Notes: a model not told the origin generated them from the sequence alone. 64,000 nt of DNA from an uncultured Sulfitobacter sp. (GCF_947500075.1 NZ_CANMQS010000005.1:62001-126000); one strand, 5' to 3'; positions 8,594 to 17,864 are shown, numbered from the stretch's first letter. Numbers and translations are program-made.

Positions 8594-8957
8594 GCCTTCC
8601 CTGACCAGCCTGCGCTCAAGCTGTTTGGTGCTGTGTCCCCGTTGGGTCTCATTTGTTTCGCTTTGCGCAACAATTGCGTCTGCAATGCCGTCGCGCGTCT
8701 GGATTGGAAACAATCAAAGCCCGCTCGTCTCTCGATCGTTAACATAAGCGTTTCGCCGCCTGTGCGCCAGTGTGACTTGGCGCAGGCCCATGGGCGAAGG
8801 GGACGGTGGTGCGGCAAGGGTATCCGGGCGGCAGCGCGCAATATGTGGTGGTCTCTCTCATCGCGGTAAAGGTAAGGCGCGGATGCAGGGAATGAAACGC
8901 CGCATTGCGGGGAAAATGCAGGCAGTTGGCCCCGTTACCGGCGTCTTGCGGATCCGC
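8594..8957. other. Non-coding gap with an operator-like palindrome
   Basis: This 364-bp stretch separates the 3' end of the rluB-like gene from the start of the xpaC operon and must hold that operon's promoter. The clearest signal is TGCGCCA (8763-8769), eight bases, then TGGCGCA (8778-8784), a perfect 7-bp inverted repeat about 170 bp upstream of the 30-aa frame. No convincing -35/-10 pair or credible gene was found. Confidence 0.4.
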
Positions 8958-9785
8958 TCAGCGCCGTGGTTTGGCCGGCCTGCGCTTGCCTGAGCGTTGC
9001 ACGGCCTTCGGTTTTTTCCGCGCTTCGCCGCTGTCGTCCTCCAAGGTCAACCCCAATTGATCGCGCACGACCTTACGGCGGAGTTCTTCGACCGCGCCGG
9101 ATTTGAGCTCCCCCAACTGAAACGGTCCATAGGAGATGCGGATCAGGCGGTTCACGTTCAGGCCAATCGCTTCCATCGCGCGGCGGATCTCGCGGTTCTT
9201 GCCTTCGCGCAGCCCCACCGTCAGCCAGGCATTTGCGCCCTGCTGGCGGTCAATAGCGACGTCCATCCCCTGAAACCGCATGCCCTCCACGGTGATCCCC
9301 TTTCGCAAGGGCGCAAGCGTGTCATCGGTTGGCCGCCCGTTCACCCGCACGCGATAGCGCCGCAGCCAGCCGGTGCTGGGCAACTCCAGCTTGCGCTTGA
9401 TGCCGCCGTCATTGGTCAGCAGCAGCAGCCCTTCCGAATTGATGTCGAGCCGCCCGACGCTCATCACCCGTGGCATATCCTCGGGCAGGGCATCAAAGAT
9501 CGTGTCGCGCCCTTTCTCGTCGCGGTTGGTCGTCACCAGCCCGGTGGGTTTGTGATAGAGCCACATGCGCGGTGGTTCGGGTTCGGAGATTTGCTTGCCA
9601 TCAACAACGATCTGATCTGTGTCGGTGACATTCAGGGCGGGGCTGTCAATCTTTGTGCCGTTCACACTGACGCGGCCTGCCTCGATCATCCGCTCCGCCT
9701 CCCGGCGGGAGGCAACGCCGGCACGGGCAAGGACTTTGGCGATGCGGTCGCCTTGCGGCGTGGATTTTGGGGTGCTGTCATTCAT
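8958..9785 (-). CDS. rluB: 23S rRNA pseudouridine synthase, RluB/RsuA family
   Basis: 275 aa. An N-terminal S4 RNA-binding domain (about 13-60, IAKVLARAGVASRREAERMI) is followed by the RsuA-type catalytic domain with GRLDINSEGLLLLTNDG; the catalytic Asp is about residue 114. KNREIRRAMEAIGLNVNRLIR follows, and a basic Lys/Arg/Pro tail ends the protein. These enzymes isomerise uridine in rRNA. RluB is favoured over RsuA or RluE by the full S4 domain and basic tail, but target specificity is not proven. Divergent from tadA with a short shared spacer. Confidence 0.9.
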   Translation of the reverse strand: MNDSTPKSTPQGDRIAKVLARAGVASRREAERMIEAGRVSVNGTKIDSPALNVTDTDQIVVDGKQISEPEPPRMWLYHKPTGLVTTNRDEKGRDTIFDALPEDMPRVMSVGRLDINSEGLLLLTNDGGIKRKLELPSTGWLRRYRVRVNGRPTDDTLAPLRKGITVEGMRFQGMDVAIDRQQGANAWLTVGLREGKNREIRRAMEAIGLNVNRLIRISYGPFQLGELKSGAVEELRRKVVRDQLGLTLEDDSGEARKKPKAVQRSGKRRPAKPRR

Positions 9786-9847
9786 GACCTGCGCTTACCC
9801 GGTTTGATCTGCTTGCGAAAGCCCGCGCTTTGCGGCCCTATGCGGTC

Positions 9848-10297
9848 ATGTCTTCGCAAACCTATATGGATATCGCTCTGCAAGAGGCTCAGGCCGCCGG
9901 CCAAAGGGGCGAAGTGCCAGTGGGTGCCGTGGTGATCGACCGCGAAGGAGCCGTAATTGCACGGGCTGGCAACCGGACGCGGGAACTGAACGACCCGACC
10001 GCCCATGCTGAGATACTTGCCATCCGCGCGGCTTGTGCGGCGGCGGGGTCCGAACGGCTGGGTGACCACGTGCTCTACGTAACGCTGGAGCCCTGCGCGA
10101 TGTGTGCAGGCGCCATCACCGCCGCGCGACTGGCGCGGGTGGTCTATGGGGCGTCCGACCCCAAGTCTGGCGGTGTAGCGCAGGGCGCGCGCGTCTTTGC
10201 GCATCCCCAGTGCCATCACGTGCCGGAAGTGGTCGATGGTGTGGGAGAGGCACAGGCGGAGGCGTTGTTGAAAGATTTTTTTACCGAACGGCGTTAA
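9848..10297 (+). CDS. tadA: tRNA-specific adenosine deaminase
   Basis: 149 aa. Zinc-dependent enzyme converting A34 to inosine in tRNA-Arg(ACG). The deaminase signature is intact: HAE at residues 53-55 (His zinc ligand, Glu proton shuttle) and PCAMC with zinc Cys 83 and 86. GEVPVGAV near the N-terminus is typical. ATG 9848 gives the usual family N-terminus; an in-frame start at 9830 adds six residues. It ends two bases before the 3' end of the converging metallo-hydrolase gene. Confidence 0.95.
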   Translation: MSSQTYMDIALQEAQAAGQRGEVPVGAVVIDREGAVIARAGNRTRELNDPTAHAEILAIRAACAAAGSERLGDHVLYVTLEPCAMCAGAITAARLARVVYGASDPKSGGVAQGARVFAHPQCHHVPEVVDGVGEAQAEALLKDFFTERR

Positions 10298-10299
10298 GG

Positions 10300-10995
10300 C
10301 TAAAGCACAATCGCCTGCATCACCTGCGGCTCAACCACATCCACCCCCGGCAGGCCCTGCGCCAGCACTTCCGCCGATTGCTCAAGCAGTGGGAAAGTGA
10401 GGTAGTGGCAGGGGATCACGGTCTTGAAATTGAAGTACCGTTTGGCGGCATAGGCGGCCTCGCGCATGCCCATGGTGAAATGCCCGCCCGCCGACAGGAT
10501 GCCGATGTCAGGTTTGTAGAAATCCCCGATCCAGTCCATGTCGGCCATGATGCCCGTATCGCCTGAGTGATAGAGGCACCGCCCGTCGCCCTTGATCACA
10601 AAGCCGGATTCGTTGCCCATATAGGGCCGCGCGCCATCCATATCCGCGCTTGAGGAATGCGAGGCCGGCACCATGCTGACGCTGACCTTGTCGCCGATAC
10701 CAATCGTGCCGCCCATGTTGAATGCCATCCCCTCCACAGCGCCTTGCGCCGTCAGGTGCTGGGCCAGTTCATACATGCCCGATACCGGCGCGCCCGTGTC
10801 CTTGGAGATCTGCACAACATCGGTGATGTGGTCGAAATGGCCGTGGGTGACGAGGATATGCGTGGCTCCGGCAACCGCGGCAGCGTGCTGATCCTCGGCC
10901 AGCATCGGATTGCCCGTAAGCCATGGGTCGATCAACACCACCTGATCTTCGATTTCGATGCGGAATGAGCCGTGGCCAAGCCAGATGATGTTCAT
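10300..10995 (-). CDS. UPF0173-type metal-dependent hydrolase (metallo-beta-lactamase fold)
   Basis: 231 aa, cytoplasmic. The metal site THGHFDH lies at residues 50-56 (H51, H53, D55, H56), with later metal ligands in ASHSSS, HSGDTG and CHYLTFP. The compact single-domain form matches the UPF0173/YtkL group rather than beta-lactamases or RNases. Substrate unknown. The ATG at 10995 has GGGAG seven bases upstream. Divergent from gatC; the roughly 180-bp spacer should hold both promoters. Confidence 0.9.
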   Translation of the reverse strand: MNIIWLGHGSFRIEIEDQVVLIDPWLTGNPMLAEDQHAAAVAGATHILVTHGHFDHITDVVQISKDTGAPVSGMYELAQHLTAQGAVEGMAFNMGGTIGIGDKVSVSMVPASHSSSADMDGARPYMGNESGFVIKGDGRCLYHSGDTGIMADMDWIGDFYKPDIGILSAGGHFTMGMREAAYAAKRYFNFKTVIPCHYLTFPLLEQSAEVLAQGLPGVDVVEPQVMQAIVL

Positions 10996-11177
10996 TTATG
11001 ATCTCCCTGTTGTTGATCCAAGAATACCCATTTTGCGCGCCTTGGCGAGAAGGCTTGCGGCCGGTTGCGGGCAAAGCCTGTGCAGGGCGCCTGAAAAACG
11101 ATCCCCACAAGGGGCCGCACCCTTGCGAGGCGGCGCGCGGAGGGGTAGACGGACGCTCATGAAAATGGAGAGCCGTC

Positions 11178-11465
11178 ATGTCAATTGATCCAAGCACAGC
11201 CGCCCGCGTGGCCAAGCTGGCGCGCATCCGGGTGGAGCCCGACGCGCTGCCTGCACTGGCGCAGGAATTCAACACCATTCTGGGGTTCATTGAGCAGCTT
11301 GAGGAAGTGGATGTTGAAGGGGTGGAGCCGATGACGTCCGTCACGCCCCAACGTCTGAAGCGGCGCGAAGACGTGGTGACGGACGGCGACCAGCAGGACA
11401 AGGTGCTGGCCAACGCGCCCGATGCGCGCGAGGGCTTCTTTGCCGTGCCGAAGGTGGTGGAATAA
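11178..11465 (+). CDS. gatC: Asp-tRNA(Asn)/Glu-tRNA(Gln) amidotransferase subunit C
   Basis: 95 aa, the normal GatC length. The signature runs from [21 protein letters not shown] to the [15 protein letters not shown] loop and the C-terminal [12 protein letters not shown]. GatC wraps around and stabilises GatA in the GatCAB complex that makes Gln-tRNA(Gln) and Asn-tRNA(Asn) by transamidation. GGAGAG precedes the ATG, and the stop overlaps the gatA ATG (TAATG), so the two subunits are coupled. gatB is not in the window. Confidence 0.95.
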   Translation: MSIDPSTAARVAKLARIRVEPDALPALAQEFNTILGFIEQLEEVDVEGVEPMTSVTPQRLKRREDVVTDGDQQDKVLANAPDAREGFFAVPKVVE

Positions 11466-12955
11466 TGTCTGATCTGAACAAGCTGGGGCTGGCGGAAGCC
11501 CGTGACGCGCTGCGGTCTGGCAAGACAAGCTCCAAGGAACTGACCCAGGCCTGTCTGAGCGCCATCGAAGGGGCGGGGGCGCTGAACGCCTTTGTCCATC
11601 ATACACCTGAGATTGCCCTGGCGCAGGCGGATGCGGCGGATGCGCGGCTGAAAGCCGACAAGGACGCGCCCGCGATGTGCGGCTTGCCAATTGGCATCAA
11701 GGATTTGTTCTGCACCAAGGGCGTGCCGTCACAGGCTGGCAGCCGCATTCTGGAAGGGTTCAAGCCCGAATATGAAAGCACGGTCAGCCAGAACCTGTTT
11801 GACGCAGGCTCTGTCATGTTGGGCAAGCTCAACATGGATGAATTTGCGATGGGCTCTTCCAATGAGACTTCCGTTTATGGCAACGCGGTAAACCCATGGC
11901 GGCGCGGGAATGAAGATACCGCGCTCACGCCCGGTGGGTCCTCGGGCGGGTCGGCCGCTGCGGTTGCGGCGGATCTGTGTCTGGCCGCAACGGGCACTGA
12001 TACGGGCGGCTCCATCCGTCAGCCTGCGGCGTTCACGGGTATCACCGGGATCAAGCCAACCTATGGGCGCTGTTCGCGGTGGGGCATCGTGGCCTTTGCC
12101 TCCTCTCTGGATCAGGCGGGACCGATGACCAAATCCGTGCGCGATGCAGCGATCATGCTGGAAGCGATGTGCGGGCATGACGCCAAAGACAGCACAAGCG
12201 CCGATCTGGCCGTGCCAAATTTCGAAGCCGCGCTGACAGGCGACGTGCGTGGCAAGAAAGTCGGCATTCCGAAGGAATACCGCATGGACGGGATGCCGGA
12301 GGAGATCGAAACGCTCTGGCAGGACGGCATCGCGATGATGAAGGATGCGGGCGCGGAGATGGTCGATATCTCCTTGCCGCACACGAAATACGCGCTGCCT
12401 GCCTACTATGTGATCGCGCCTGCGGAGGCGTCCTCAAACCTCGCGCGTTATGACGGGGTGCGCTATGGCCATCGCGCGAGGCTGGAGCAGGGCGATGGCA
12501 TCACCGAGATGTATGAGAAAACCCGCGCCGAAGGCTTCGGCCCCGAGGTGCAGCGCCGGGTGATGATCGGCACCTATGTGCTGTCGGCTGGTTTCTATGA
12601 CGCCTATTACAACCGCGCGCGCCGGGTGCGGACGTTGATCAAGAAGGATTTCGAGGATGTCTTCGCGCAGGGGATCGACTGTATCCTCACACCTGCGACG
12701 CCCTCGGCCGCCTTCGGGCTGGGCGAGATGACGGATGCCGATCCGGTGCAGATGTACCTCAACGACGTCTTTACCGTGACGGTGAACCTTGCGGGTCTGC
12801 CGGGTATTGCAGTGCCCACGGGGCAGGACCGCAAGGGGCTGCCCTTGGGCCTGCAACTGATCGGGCGTCCGTGGGAGGAGGCAGATTTGCTGTCTTCCGC
12901 CTATGCGCTCGAACAGGCAGCTGGTTTTGTGGCAAAGCCGGACAAATGGTGGTAA
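11465..12955 (+). CDS. gatA: Asp-tRNA(Asn)/Glu-tRNA(Gln) amidotransferase subunit A
   Basis: 496 aa. Amidase-signature enzyme that releases ammonia from glutamine for GatB. The Ser-cisSer-Lys triad is readable: Lys at about 79 in GLPIGIKD, cis-Ser about 159 in GGSSGGS, and nucleophile Ser about 183 in [10 protein letters not shown]. Full length and intact. Transcribed with gatC. No strong terminator follows before the lipoprotein gene. Confidence 0.97.
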   Translation: MSDLNKLGLAEARDALRSGKTSSKELTQACLSAIEGAGALNAFVHHTPEIALAQADAADARLKADKDAPAMCGLPIGIKDLFCTKGVPSQAGSRILEGFKPEYESTVSQNLFDAGSVMLGKLNMDEFAMGSSNETSVYGNAVNPWRRGNEDTALTPGGSSGGSAAAVAADLCLAATGTDTGGSIRQPAAFTGITGIKPTYGRCSRWGIVAFASSLDQAGPMTKSVRDAAIMLEAMCGHDAKDSTSADLAVPNFEAALTGDVRGKKVGIPKEYRMDGMPEEIETLWQDGIAMMKDAGAEMVDISLPHTKYALPAYYVIAPAEASSNLARYDGVRYGHRARLEQGDGITEMYEKTRAEGFGPEVQRRVMIGTYVLSAGFYDAYYNRARRVRTLIKKDFEDVFAQGIDCILTPATPSAAFGLGEMTDADPVQMYLNDVFTVTVNLAGLPGIAVPTGQDRKGLPLGLQLIGRPWEEADLLSSAYALEQAAGFVAKPDKWW

Positions 12956-12996
12956 GCTGCGCGTCAGGCAAAAAACAAAACGATCAAGCAGGTCAC

Positions 12997-13797
12997 ATGA
13001 TGAAACGGGTTGTCCTCTCCCTCGCCGCAGGCGTTTTCGTATCGGCTTGCGCGCCGACCATTCCGGAGTCCGGCCGCGGGGTCGGGTTTGATGGCACCCT
13101 CGCAGACCTCCAGCGCCAGCAGGATGCGCAGTTGCAGGGCGGCATTCCAGCCCCCGCGTCAGTGTCCGCGCAACCGCTGGAAAGCTCTTCTGCCGCAGCC
13201 CCTGCGGGGTCGGCTGCTGCGACGGCTGCGGAAACCCGGCGTGTGCTGGCCGCAACGCGGGCAAGCAACACACCCGTGGGCACCACCAATACAGCAGCGC
13301 TGAGCGGGGCCAGCAATGGCTTGGGCAATGACCAGCGGACCAACTCCGGTCAGGAACCCCTGCAAGCCAGCCCCGCAAACGCCGCACCTGAACTGGTGAA
13401 CGTTGCGGGGATCTCGCGGGAGAACAACTTTGACGCGGTCTCCAACCAGCGCAGCATCGAAGGGGACGCCGCCCGACTGGCCCGCAACCGTGCGCAATAC
13501 GAAGTTGTCCAGCCGCAGGCCTTGCCGAGCCGCACCAACACAGGCCCCAATGTGGTGGCCTATGCCTTGCAGACCAGCCATGCGCGCGGCACGCAGGTTT
13601 ACCGCCGCATCGGGTTGAACAAGGCTGCAAAGTTTCAACGCGCCTGTGCGCAGTTTGCCACGGCGGATGAAGCGCAGATCGCGTTTCTGGCGCAGGGCGG
13701 ACCCGAGCGGGACCGTCAGGGCATGGACCCCGATGGGGACGGCTTCGCCTGCGCGTGGGATCCTGCGCCATTCCGGCGGGCCGCGCAGCAGGGCTGA
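12997..13797 (+). CDS. Lipoprotein with Excalibur-like C-terminal motif
   Basis: 266 aa. MMKRVVLSLAAGVFVSAC gives a lipoprotein signal with Cys at 18. The middle is low-complexity, Ala/Ser/Gln-rich and probably disordered. The C-terminus carries DPDGDGFACAWDPAPFR, close to the DxDxDGxxC pattern of Excalibur-type calcium-binding motifs. RIGLNKAAKFQRACAQFATADEAQ precedes it. An outer-envelope role is likely but unspecified. A second ATG at 13000 is equally possible. The next gene, an amidase, starts within a few bases of the stop, hinting at a cell-wall context. Confidence 0.75.
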   Translation: MMKRVVLSLAAGVFVSACAPTIPESGRGVGFDGTLADLQRQQDAQLQGGIPAPASVSAQPLESSSAAAPAGSAAATAAETRRVLAATRASNTPVGTTNTAALSGASNGLGNDQRTNSGQEPLQASPANAAPELVNVAGISRENNFDAVSNQRSIEGDAARLARNRAQYEVVQPQALPSRTNTGPNVVAYALQTSHARGTQVYRRIGLNKAAKFQRACAQFATADEAQIAFLAQGGPERDRQGMDPDGDGFACAWDPAPFRRAAQQG

Positions 13798-13802
13798 GCC
13801 TT

Positions 13803-14474
13803 TTGTCCCCTGAGACCATTCCCCACCCGTCGCCCAATTCCGGGCCACGGCGGGATGGGCTGACCCCGCATCTGATCGTGCTCCACTACACGGCGATGGA
13901 AAGTGCGGAGGCGGCGCTGGCACGCCTGTGTGATCCAGAGGCGGAGGTTTCCGCGCACTACCTCATCGCCGGAAACGGGCAGGTTTTCCAGATGGTGGCT
14001 GAGGATCAGCGGGCCTGGCACGCCGGTGTGGGCCAATGGGCCGGGCAGGATGACATCAACTCCCGCTCCATCGGGATTGAGCTGGACAATCGCGGGGACC
14101 ATCCGTTTTCCGAACCTCTGATGCACAGCCTTGAAGCGTTGCTGCGGCAGATCATGCCGCGCTGGGACATTGGCGAAGCAGGGGTCATTGGCCATTCGGA
14201 TATGGCGCCGGGGCGAAAGGCTGATCCGGGGCCGCATTTTGACTGGGTGCGATTGGCGCGACAGGGTCTTGCAGCGCCGGCCGGTGTTGACGCAGGCCCC
14301 ATTGATCCACGTCCTGAGACGTTCCGCAGCCTTGCACGCGATGCGGGGTTCACCAGCGACGTGGATGACGCGACGCTGCTGGCCGCTGTGCGGTTGCGCT
14401 ATCGCCCTTACGCGACAGGCCCGCTTTGCGCAGAGGACTACACCCCTTTGGGTCATACCGCGCTCTGGACTTGA
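13803..14474 (+). CDS. N-acetylmuramoyl-L-alanine amidase (Amidase_2)
   Basis: About 223 aa. Zinc amidase fold (T7 lysozyme/AmpD type): LHYTAM supplies the first His ligand, HYLIAGNGQVFQMV and AWHAGVGQW are core strands, and IGHSDMAPGRKADPG provides the second His and catalytic segment. It cleaves the muramoyl-L-Ala bond in peptidoglycan turnover. There is no signal peptide, so it may act in the cytoplasm on recycled muropeptides like AmpD. The start is uncertain: TTG 13803 gives the usual family N-terminus; GTG 13755 overlaps the preceding gene by 43 bp. Confidence 0.88.
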   Translation: MSPETIPHPSPNSGPRRDGLTPHLIVLHYTAMESAEAALARLCDPEAEVSAHYLIAGNGQVFQMVAEDQRAWHAGVGQWAGQDDINSRSIGIELDNRGDHPFSEPLMHSLEALLRQIMPRWDIGEAGVIGHSDMAPGRKADPGPHFDWVRLARQGLAAPAGVDAGPIDPRPETFRSLARDAGFTSDVDDATLLAAVRLRYRPYATGPLCAEDYTPLGHTALWT

Positions 14475-14518
14475 CCGGGGCTGCCCCCTCACGATAGGGC
14501 GACGGGGCGCGGAAGGTT

Positions 14519-14926
14519 GGATGATCGCTGCGTCACTGTTTCGTCGCTGAGGCGGTGCTGCTCTCATCGTGGCTTTGGCCACGACTGCCGCAGCGTCGCT
14601 TTTGCGGGGCAAAAGCGACGTAGAGGAAAGTCCGGACTCCAAAAAGCAACGGTGCCGGGTAACGCCCGGGCGGGGCAACCCGACGGAAAGCGCCACAGAG
14701 AACAGACCGCCCCGGTGCGCCGGGGTAAGGGTGAAACGGTGGGGTAAGAGCCCACCACGCCGATGGCAACATCGGTGGTCTGGCAAGCCCCACCGGGAGC
14801 AATGCCAAATAGGGACCGCGTGCCGCCGGCCTTCGGGTTTGGGGGCGGGGCTGCTTTTGCCCCAGCAGGTCCGGGTTGGCAGCTGTAGCCGTCGCAGCAA
14901 TGCGGCGGTCAGATGAATGATCATCC
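14519..14926 (+). ncRNA. rnpB: RNase P RNA, bacterial class A
   Basis: The catalytic RNA that removes tRNA 5' leaders. Hallmark conserved segments occur in order: GAGGAAAGTCCGGACTCC (from about 14622), ACAGAGAACAGACCGCC (about 14695), GGTAAGGGTGAAACGGTGGG (about 14724) and GATGAATGATC near the 3' end. The termini pair to form helix P1: GGATGATC at 14519-14526 with GATCATCC at 14919-14926. About 408 nt, as expected in Alphaproteobacteria. End positions are estimated from P1. Confidence 0.95.
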
Positions 14927-15188
14927 AAGGGGGCAACCTCTGGACAGGATCCGGCTTATAGACCTTCCGCGCGTATCCGCTCCTGTCGGCTTAGAGCCTG
15001 CGCGGCCGGGGAAGGCGTGATTTCGATTCTGCCAGAAAAAGCGGCGCGCGCATCCTTGATCTGCATAAAAAGAGGGCGATTGAAAAACTGCCGCTGTTTT
15101 CAGCGGGTATTCAGCCAAGTGCCCTTTTATCCAGCACCTGCATGGTTCACCGGAACGGAAAAAACCGGATCAGGGAAGGATCAAGAAA
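14927..15188 (+). other. Leader region of amt
   Basis: 262 bp between rnpB and amt without a gene. A small hairpin, CCGCTG-TTTT-CAGCGG, lies at 15091-15106. No sigma-54 -24/-12 element (TGGCAC-N5-TTGCA) was recognised, although amt is often nitrogen-regulated. AGGGAAGG lies shortly before the amt ATG as its ribosome site. Confidence 0.4.
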
Positions 15189-16370
15189 ATGAACGGAGCG
15201 GATACCGCCTGGATCATCGTTGCCACTGCGTTGGTATTATTCATGACATTGCCGGGACTGGCGTTGTTCTATGGTGGATTGGTGCGGGCGCGGAACGTGC
15301 TCAGCGTCTTCATGCAGTGTTTTTCAATCGCCTGTTTGATGAGCATCCTGTGGCTTGTGGCGGGCTATTCCATCGCCTTTGGTGACGGCAACGCCTATTG
15401 GGGCGGCCTTGGAAAGGCCTTCCTGAACGGCGTTGATGCTGACACGGTGTCGGGCACCATTCCCGAAGTGCTGTTCTTTGCCTTCCAGATGACCTTTGCC
15501 ATCATCACCCCCGCCCTGATTGTCGGCGCCTATGTGGAGCGGATCGGCTATGGGTTTGTGATGCTTTTCTCGGGCCTGTGGATGTTGATCTGCTATGCGC
15601 CTGTGGCCCACTGGATCTGGGGCGGCGGTCTGCTGGCCGGGGCGGAATGGTCGCTCTTTGCAGAGGGGGTGAATGATTTCGCCGGCGGCATCGTGGTGCA
15701 CCAGACCGCGGGGATCGCGGCGCTGGTGCTGGCGGTGATGCTGGGACCACGGTCCAACAAGAGCGTGCCGCCGCACAATCCGGGCATGGTGATGATCGGG
15801 GCGGCAATGCTCTGGGTCGGGTGGTTCGGGTTCAATGGCGGGTCGCAACTGGCGGCGGATGGCGGGGCGGCGATGGCCTTGACCGTGACCCATATCTCAG
15901 CCGCGACAGCCTCGCTCACCTGGGCAGGGTGGGAGAAAATCCGCTATGGCAAGGCCTCTCTGGTGGGGCTGGTGACGGGAACCATTGCCGGGTTGGCGTC
16001 CATCACACCTGCATCGGGGTCTGTTGGCCCTGTCGAAGCGCTGGCGATTGGCGCGATTGCGGGCGTGATGTGTCAGGAATGCTGTGGTCTGATCAAAGGC
16101 GCGTTGAAGATCGACGACACTCTTGATGTCTTTGCGGTGCATGGTGTTGGCGGGATGTTCGGCATCATCATGCTGGCGTTGCTGGGACACGCCAGCTGGA
16201 CGGCGCAACTGGGCGGCTTGGCTGTGGTTGGCGTCTGGACACTGGTCACCACGGTGGCAATCATCAGTGTTGTGCGGCTGATCACGCCGCTGCGGGTGAA
16301 CAAGGAAGACGAGGTCGCGGGCCTTGATCTGAGCGCCCACGGGGAGCGGGCGTATGACATCACATCATAG
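15189..16370 (+). CDS. amt: Ammonium transporter
   Basis: 393 aa inner-membrane protein with about 11 transmembrane segments and no cleaved signal peptide. Residues of the AmtB pore are present: Asp about 163 and the twin histidines His about 171 (DFAGGIVVHQ) and His 318 (FAVHGVGG). FYGGLVRARN near the N-terminus is the family signature. It conducts NH4+/NH3 into the cell. No glnK is adjacent (rnpB is upstream, rpmG downstream), so PII control, if any, would come from elsewhere. Confidence 0.96.
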   Translation: MNGADTAWIIVATALVLFMTLPGLALFYGGLVRARNVLSVFMQCFSIACLMSILWLVAGYSIAFGDGNAYWGGLGKAFLNGVDADTVSGTIPEVLFFAFQMTFAIITPALIVGAYVERIGYGFVMLFSGLWMLICYAPVAHWIWGGGLLAGAEWSLFAEGVNDFAGGIVVHQTAGIAALVLAVMLGPRSNKSVPPHNPGMVMIGAAMLWVGWFGFNGGSQLAADGGAAMALTVTHISAATASLTWAGWEKIRYGKASLVGLVTGTIAGLASITPASGSVGPVEALAIGAIAGVMCQECCGLIKGALKIDDTLDVFAVHGVGGMFGIIMLALLGHASWTAQLGGLAVVGVWTLVTTVAIISVVRLITPLRVNKEDEVAGLDLSAHGERAYDITS

Positions 16371-16390
16371 GGCCTGAGACCGCGTATGAA

Positions 16391-16423
16391 GACCTGGCCG
16401 GTCCCTGTTAGGGCCGGTCTTTT
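16391..16423 (+). terminator. Probable terminator after amt
   Basis: GACCTGGCC (16391-16399) pairs with GGCCGGTC (16412-16419) with one bulged T, followed by TTTT. It lies 20 bp after the amt stop. Confidence 0.6.
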
Positions 16424-16497
16424 CGGGGACAAGGTGCACAGGGCACGGGCCGCGACATCCGGGCAGGATAAGCCTGACATAAACGGTGCTTTTGCGG

Positions 16498-16525
16498 TTG
16501 ACTCAGAACCCTATGCCGTTACAAG
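16498..16525 (+). promoter_or_regulatory. Possible sigma-70-type promoter for rpmG
   Basis: TTGACT at 16498-16503 is followed after 16 bases by TACAAG (16520-16525), about 60 bp before the rpmG ATG. The -10 match is partial, so this is a weak prediction. Confidence 0.3.
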
Positions 16526-16585
16526 CCGGGCTTCAGGATTCACGCATCCTTTCCACCGGGAACAGGACGCAGCAGGAGAAGACAC

Positions 16586-16753
16586 ATGGCGAAGCCAACC
16601 ACGATCAAGATCCGTCTGAACTCGTCCGCGGGCACAGGCCATTTCTACGTCACCAAAAAGAACGCACGCACCATGACCGAGAAGATGGTCATTCGGAAAT
16701 ACGACCCTGTTGCGCGCAAGCACGTTGAGTACAAAGAAGGCAAGATCAAGTAA
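16586..16753 (+). CDS. rpmG: 50S ribosomal protein L33
   Basis: 55-aa protein beginning [18 protein letters not shown] and continuing [32 protein letters not shown] and EGKIK, a full match to bacterial L33. The two Cys-x-x-Cys pairs of zinc-binding L33 are absent, so this is the zinc-independent form. AGGAGA lies eight bases upstream. A terminator follows the stop. Single-gene transcript. Confidence 0.97.
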   Translation: MAKPTTIKIRLNSSAGTGHFYVTKKNARTMTEKMVIRKYDPVARKHVEYKEGKIK

Positions 16754-16777
16754 GATCACCTGACTTTGTGTTGCAAG

Positions 16778-16801
16778 GCCGCGCCCCGTGCGCGGCTTTT
16801 T
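16778..16801 (+). terminator. Rho-independent terminator of rpmG
   Basis: GCCGCGC (16778-16784), loop CCCGT, GCGCGGC (16790-16796), then TTTTT. It lies 25 bp after the rpmG stop. Confidence 0.85.
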
Positions 16802-16842
16802 GCGTTTGTGGTGTGTGATGCGCGGGCAAAAGGGGCAAATTC

Positions 16843-17349
16843 ATGGGCGATCTGATCATCAGACCGGGACGGGCAGGGGATATAGCGCCGCTGGACGCGC
16901 TTCTTGCGCGCAGCTACCCGCGCCTGCTGGCCAAGGATTATCCGCCCTCCGTGCTGGTCACCGCGATCCCACGGATCGTCAAGGCGCAGCCGAAGCTGGT
17001 GACCTGCGGGACCTATTTCGTTGCACTGCGCGATGGTGTCTTGCTGGGGGGCGGCGGCTGGACAGGCGGTGCCCCCGGCACCGGTGTGCGCGGGCCATCG
17101 CGGCTTGGCCATATCCGGCACTTTGCCACGGATGTTGACGCTGTGCGGCAGGGGGTTGGCCGCGCGCTGATGGAGCGGGTGTTTGAAACGGCGGTGGCGG
17201 CCGGGGTGCAGTCGCTTGCCTGCCTGTCGACCCGGACAGCCGTGCCGTTCTACAGGGGGGCAGGGTTTCGTGGAGATGAGGAAGTCGAGGTGCAACTGGA
17301 CGCCGGGATCACATTCCCAGCCATTCGCATGTCGAAGGTACTGTGTTGA
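16843..17349 (+). CDS. GNAT family N-acetyltransferase
   Basis: 168 aa, single GNAT fold. The acetyl-CoA-binding segment is VRQGVGRALMERVFETAVAAG (about 105-125), and FYRGAGF follows near residue 145, as usual for the family. The acyl acceptor is unknown. AAGGGGC precedes the ATG. Its TGA overlaps the ATG of a P-loop protein gene (TGATG), so the two probably form an operon. Confidence 0.85.
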   Translation: MGDLIIRPGRAGDIAPLDALLARSYPRLLAKDYPPSVLVTAIPRIVKAQPKLVTCGTYFVALRDGVLLGGGGWTGGAPGTGVRGPSRLGHIRHFATDVDAVRQGVGRALMERVFETAVAAGVQSLACLSTRTAVPFYRGAGFRGDEEVEVQLDAGITFPAIRMSKVLC

Positions 17350-17864
17350 TGCAGCGGGTGATGATTGTTGGCGGGCCGGGGTCTGGCAAATCCACTCTGG
17401 CGCGGGCGATGGGCGCGCGCACGGGACTGCCTGTTTTTCATATGGATCAGTTCCATTGGAAAGAAGACTGGGTCGAACGCCCCACGGCTGAGAAAATCCC
17501 GATGATCAGCGCTGTCGAAGCGCAGGACCGCTGGATCCTCGAAGGCGGCGCCTCGGCCACGTATGACAACCGCATCCGGCGTGCGGATCTGGTGATCTGG
17601 CTGGATCTGCCTGTCGGGCTTCGCCTGTGGCGGGTGACCAAGCGTCTGTTCCGCTATTTTGGTGTGGCGCGGCCAGACCTGCCGAAAGGATGTGTCGAAC
17701 GGCTGCACCCTGAAACGCTGGCATTCTATTGGTTTATCTGGACCTCCCGCCATAGATCGCGTGGAAAAATCGCGCAAGCGGTGCAGGCGCAGGCAGGGGC
17801 CACGCGGGTTGTGCATCTCAGGCGCCCGCAGGAAGTTGGCGATTTCATCGCGACCCTTCCATAA
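17349..17864 (+). CDS. P-loop NTPase, adenylate kinase/FlaR-like
   Basis: 171 aa. The Walker A motif GGPGSGKST lies at residues 8-16, followed by LPVFHMDQFHW. WILEGGASATYDNRIRRADLVIWLDLP (about 59-85) is typical of the FlaR/topology-modulation group of small kinase-like ATPases. The C-terminal Arg-rich helix may act as a lid. The substrate is unknown. The ATG at 17349 was chosen because it overlaps the upstream stop; GTG 17343 is an alternative. Confidence 0.82.
   Translation: MQRVMIVGGPGSGKSTLARAMGARTGLPVFHMDQFHWKEDWVERPTAEKIPMISAVEAQDRWILEGGASATYDNRIRRADLVIWLDLPVGLRLWRVTKRLFRYFGVARPDLPKGCVERLHPETLAFYWFIWTSRHRSRGKIAQAVQAQAGATRVVHLRRPQEVGDFIATLP

Noticed and set aside
12434..13837. 467-codon minus-strand open frame
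   Set aside because: Antisense to gatA and the lipoprotein gene; no domain or ribosome site.
15081..15188. Sigma-54 promoter for amt
   Set aside because: AGCACCTGCATGG looked suggestive, but the invariant GG and GC dinucleotides of the -24/-12 elements are not both present at correct spacing.
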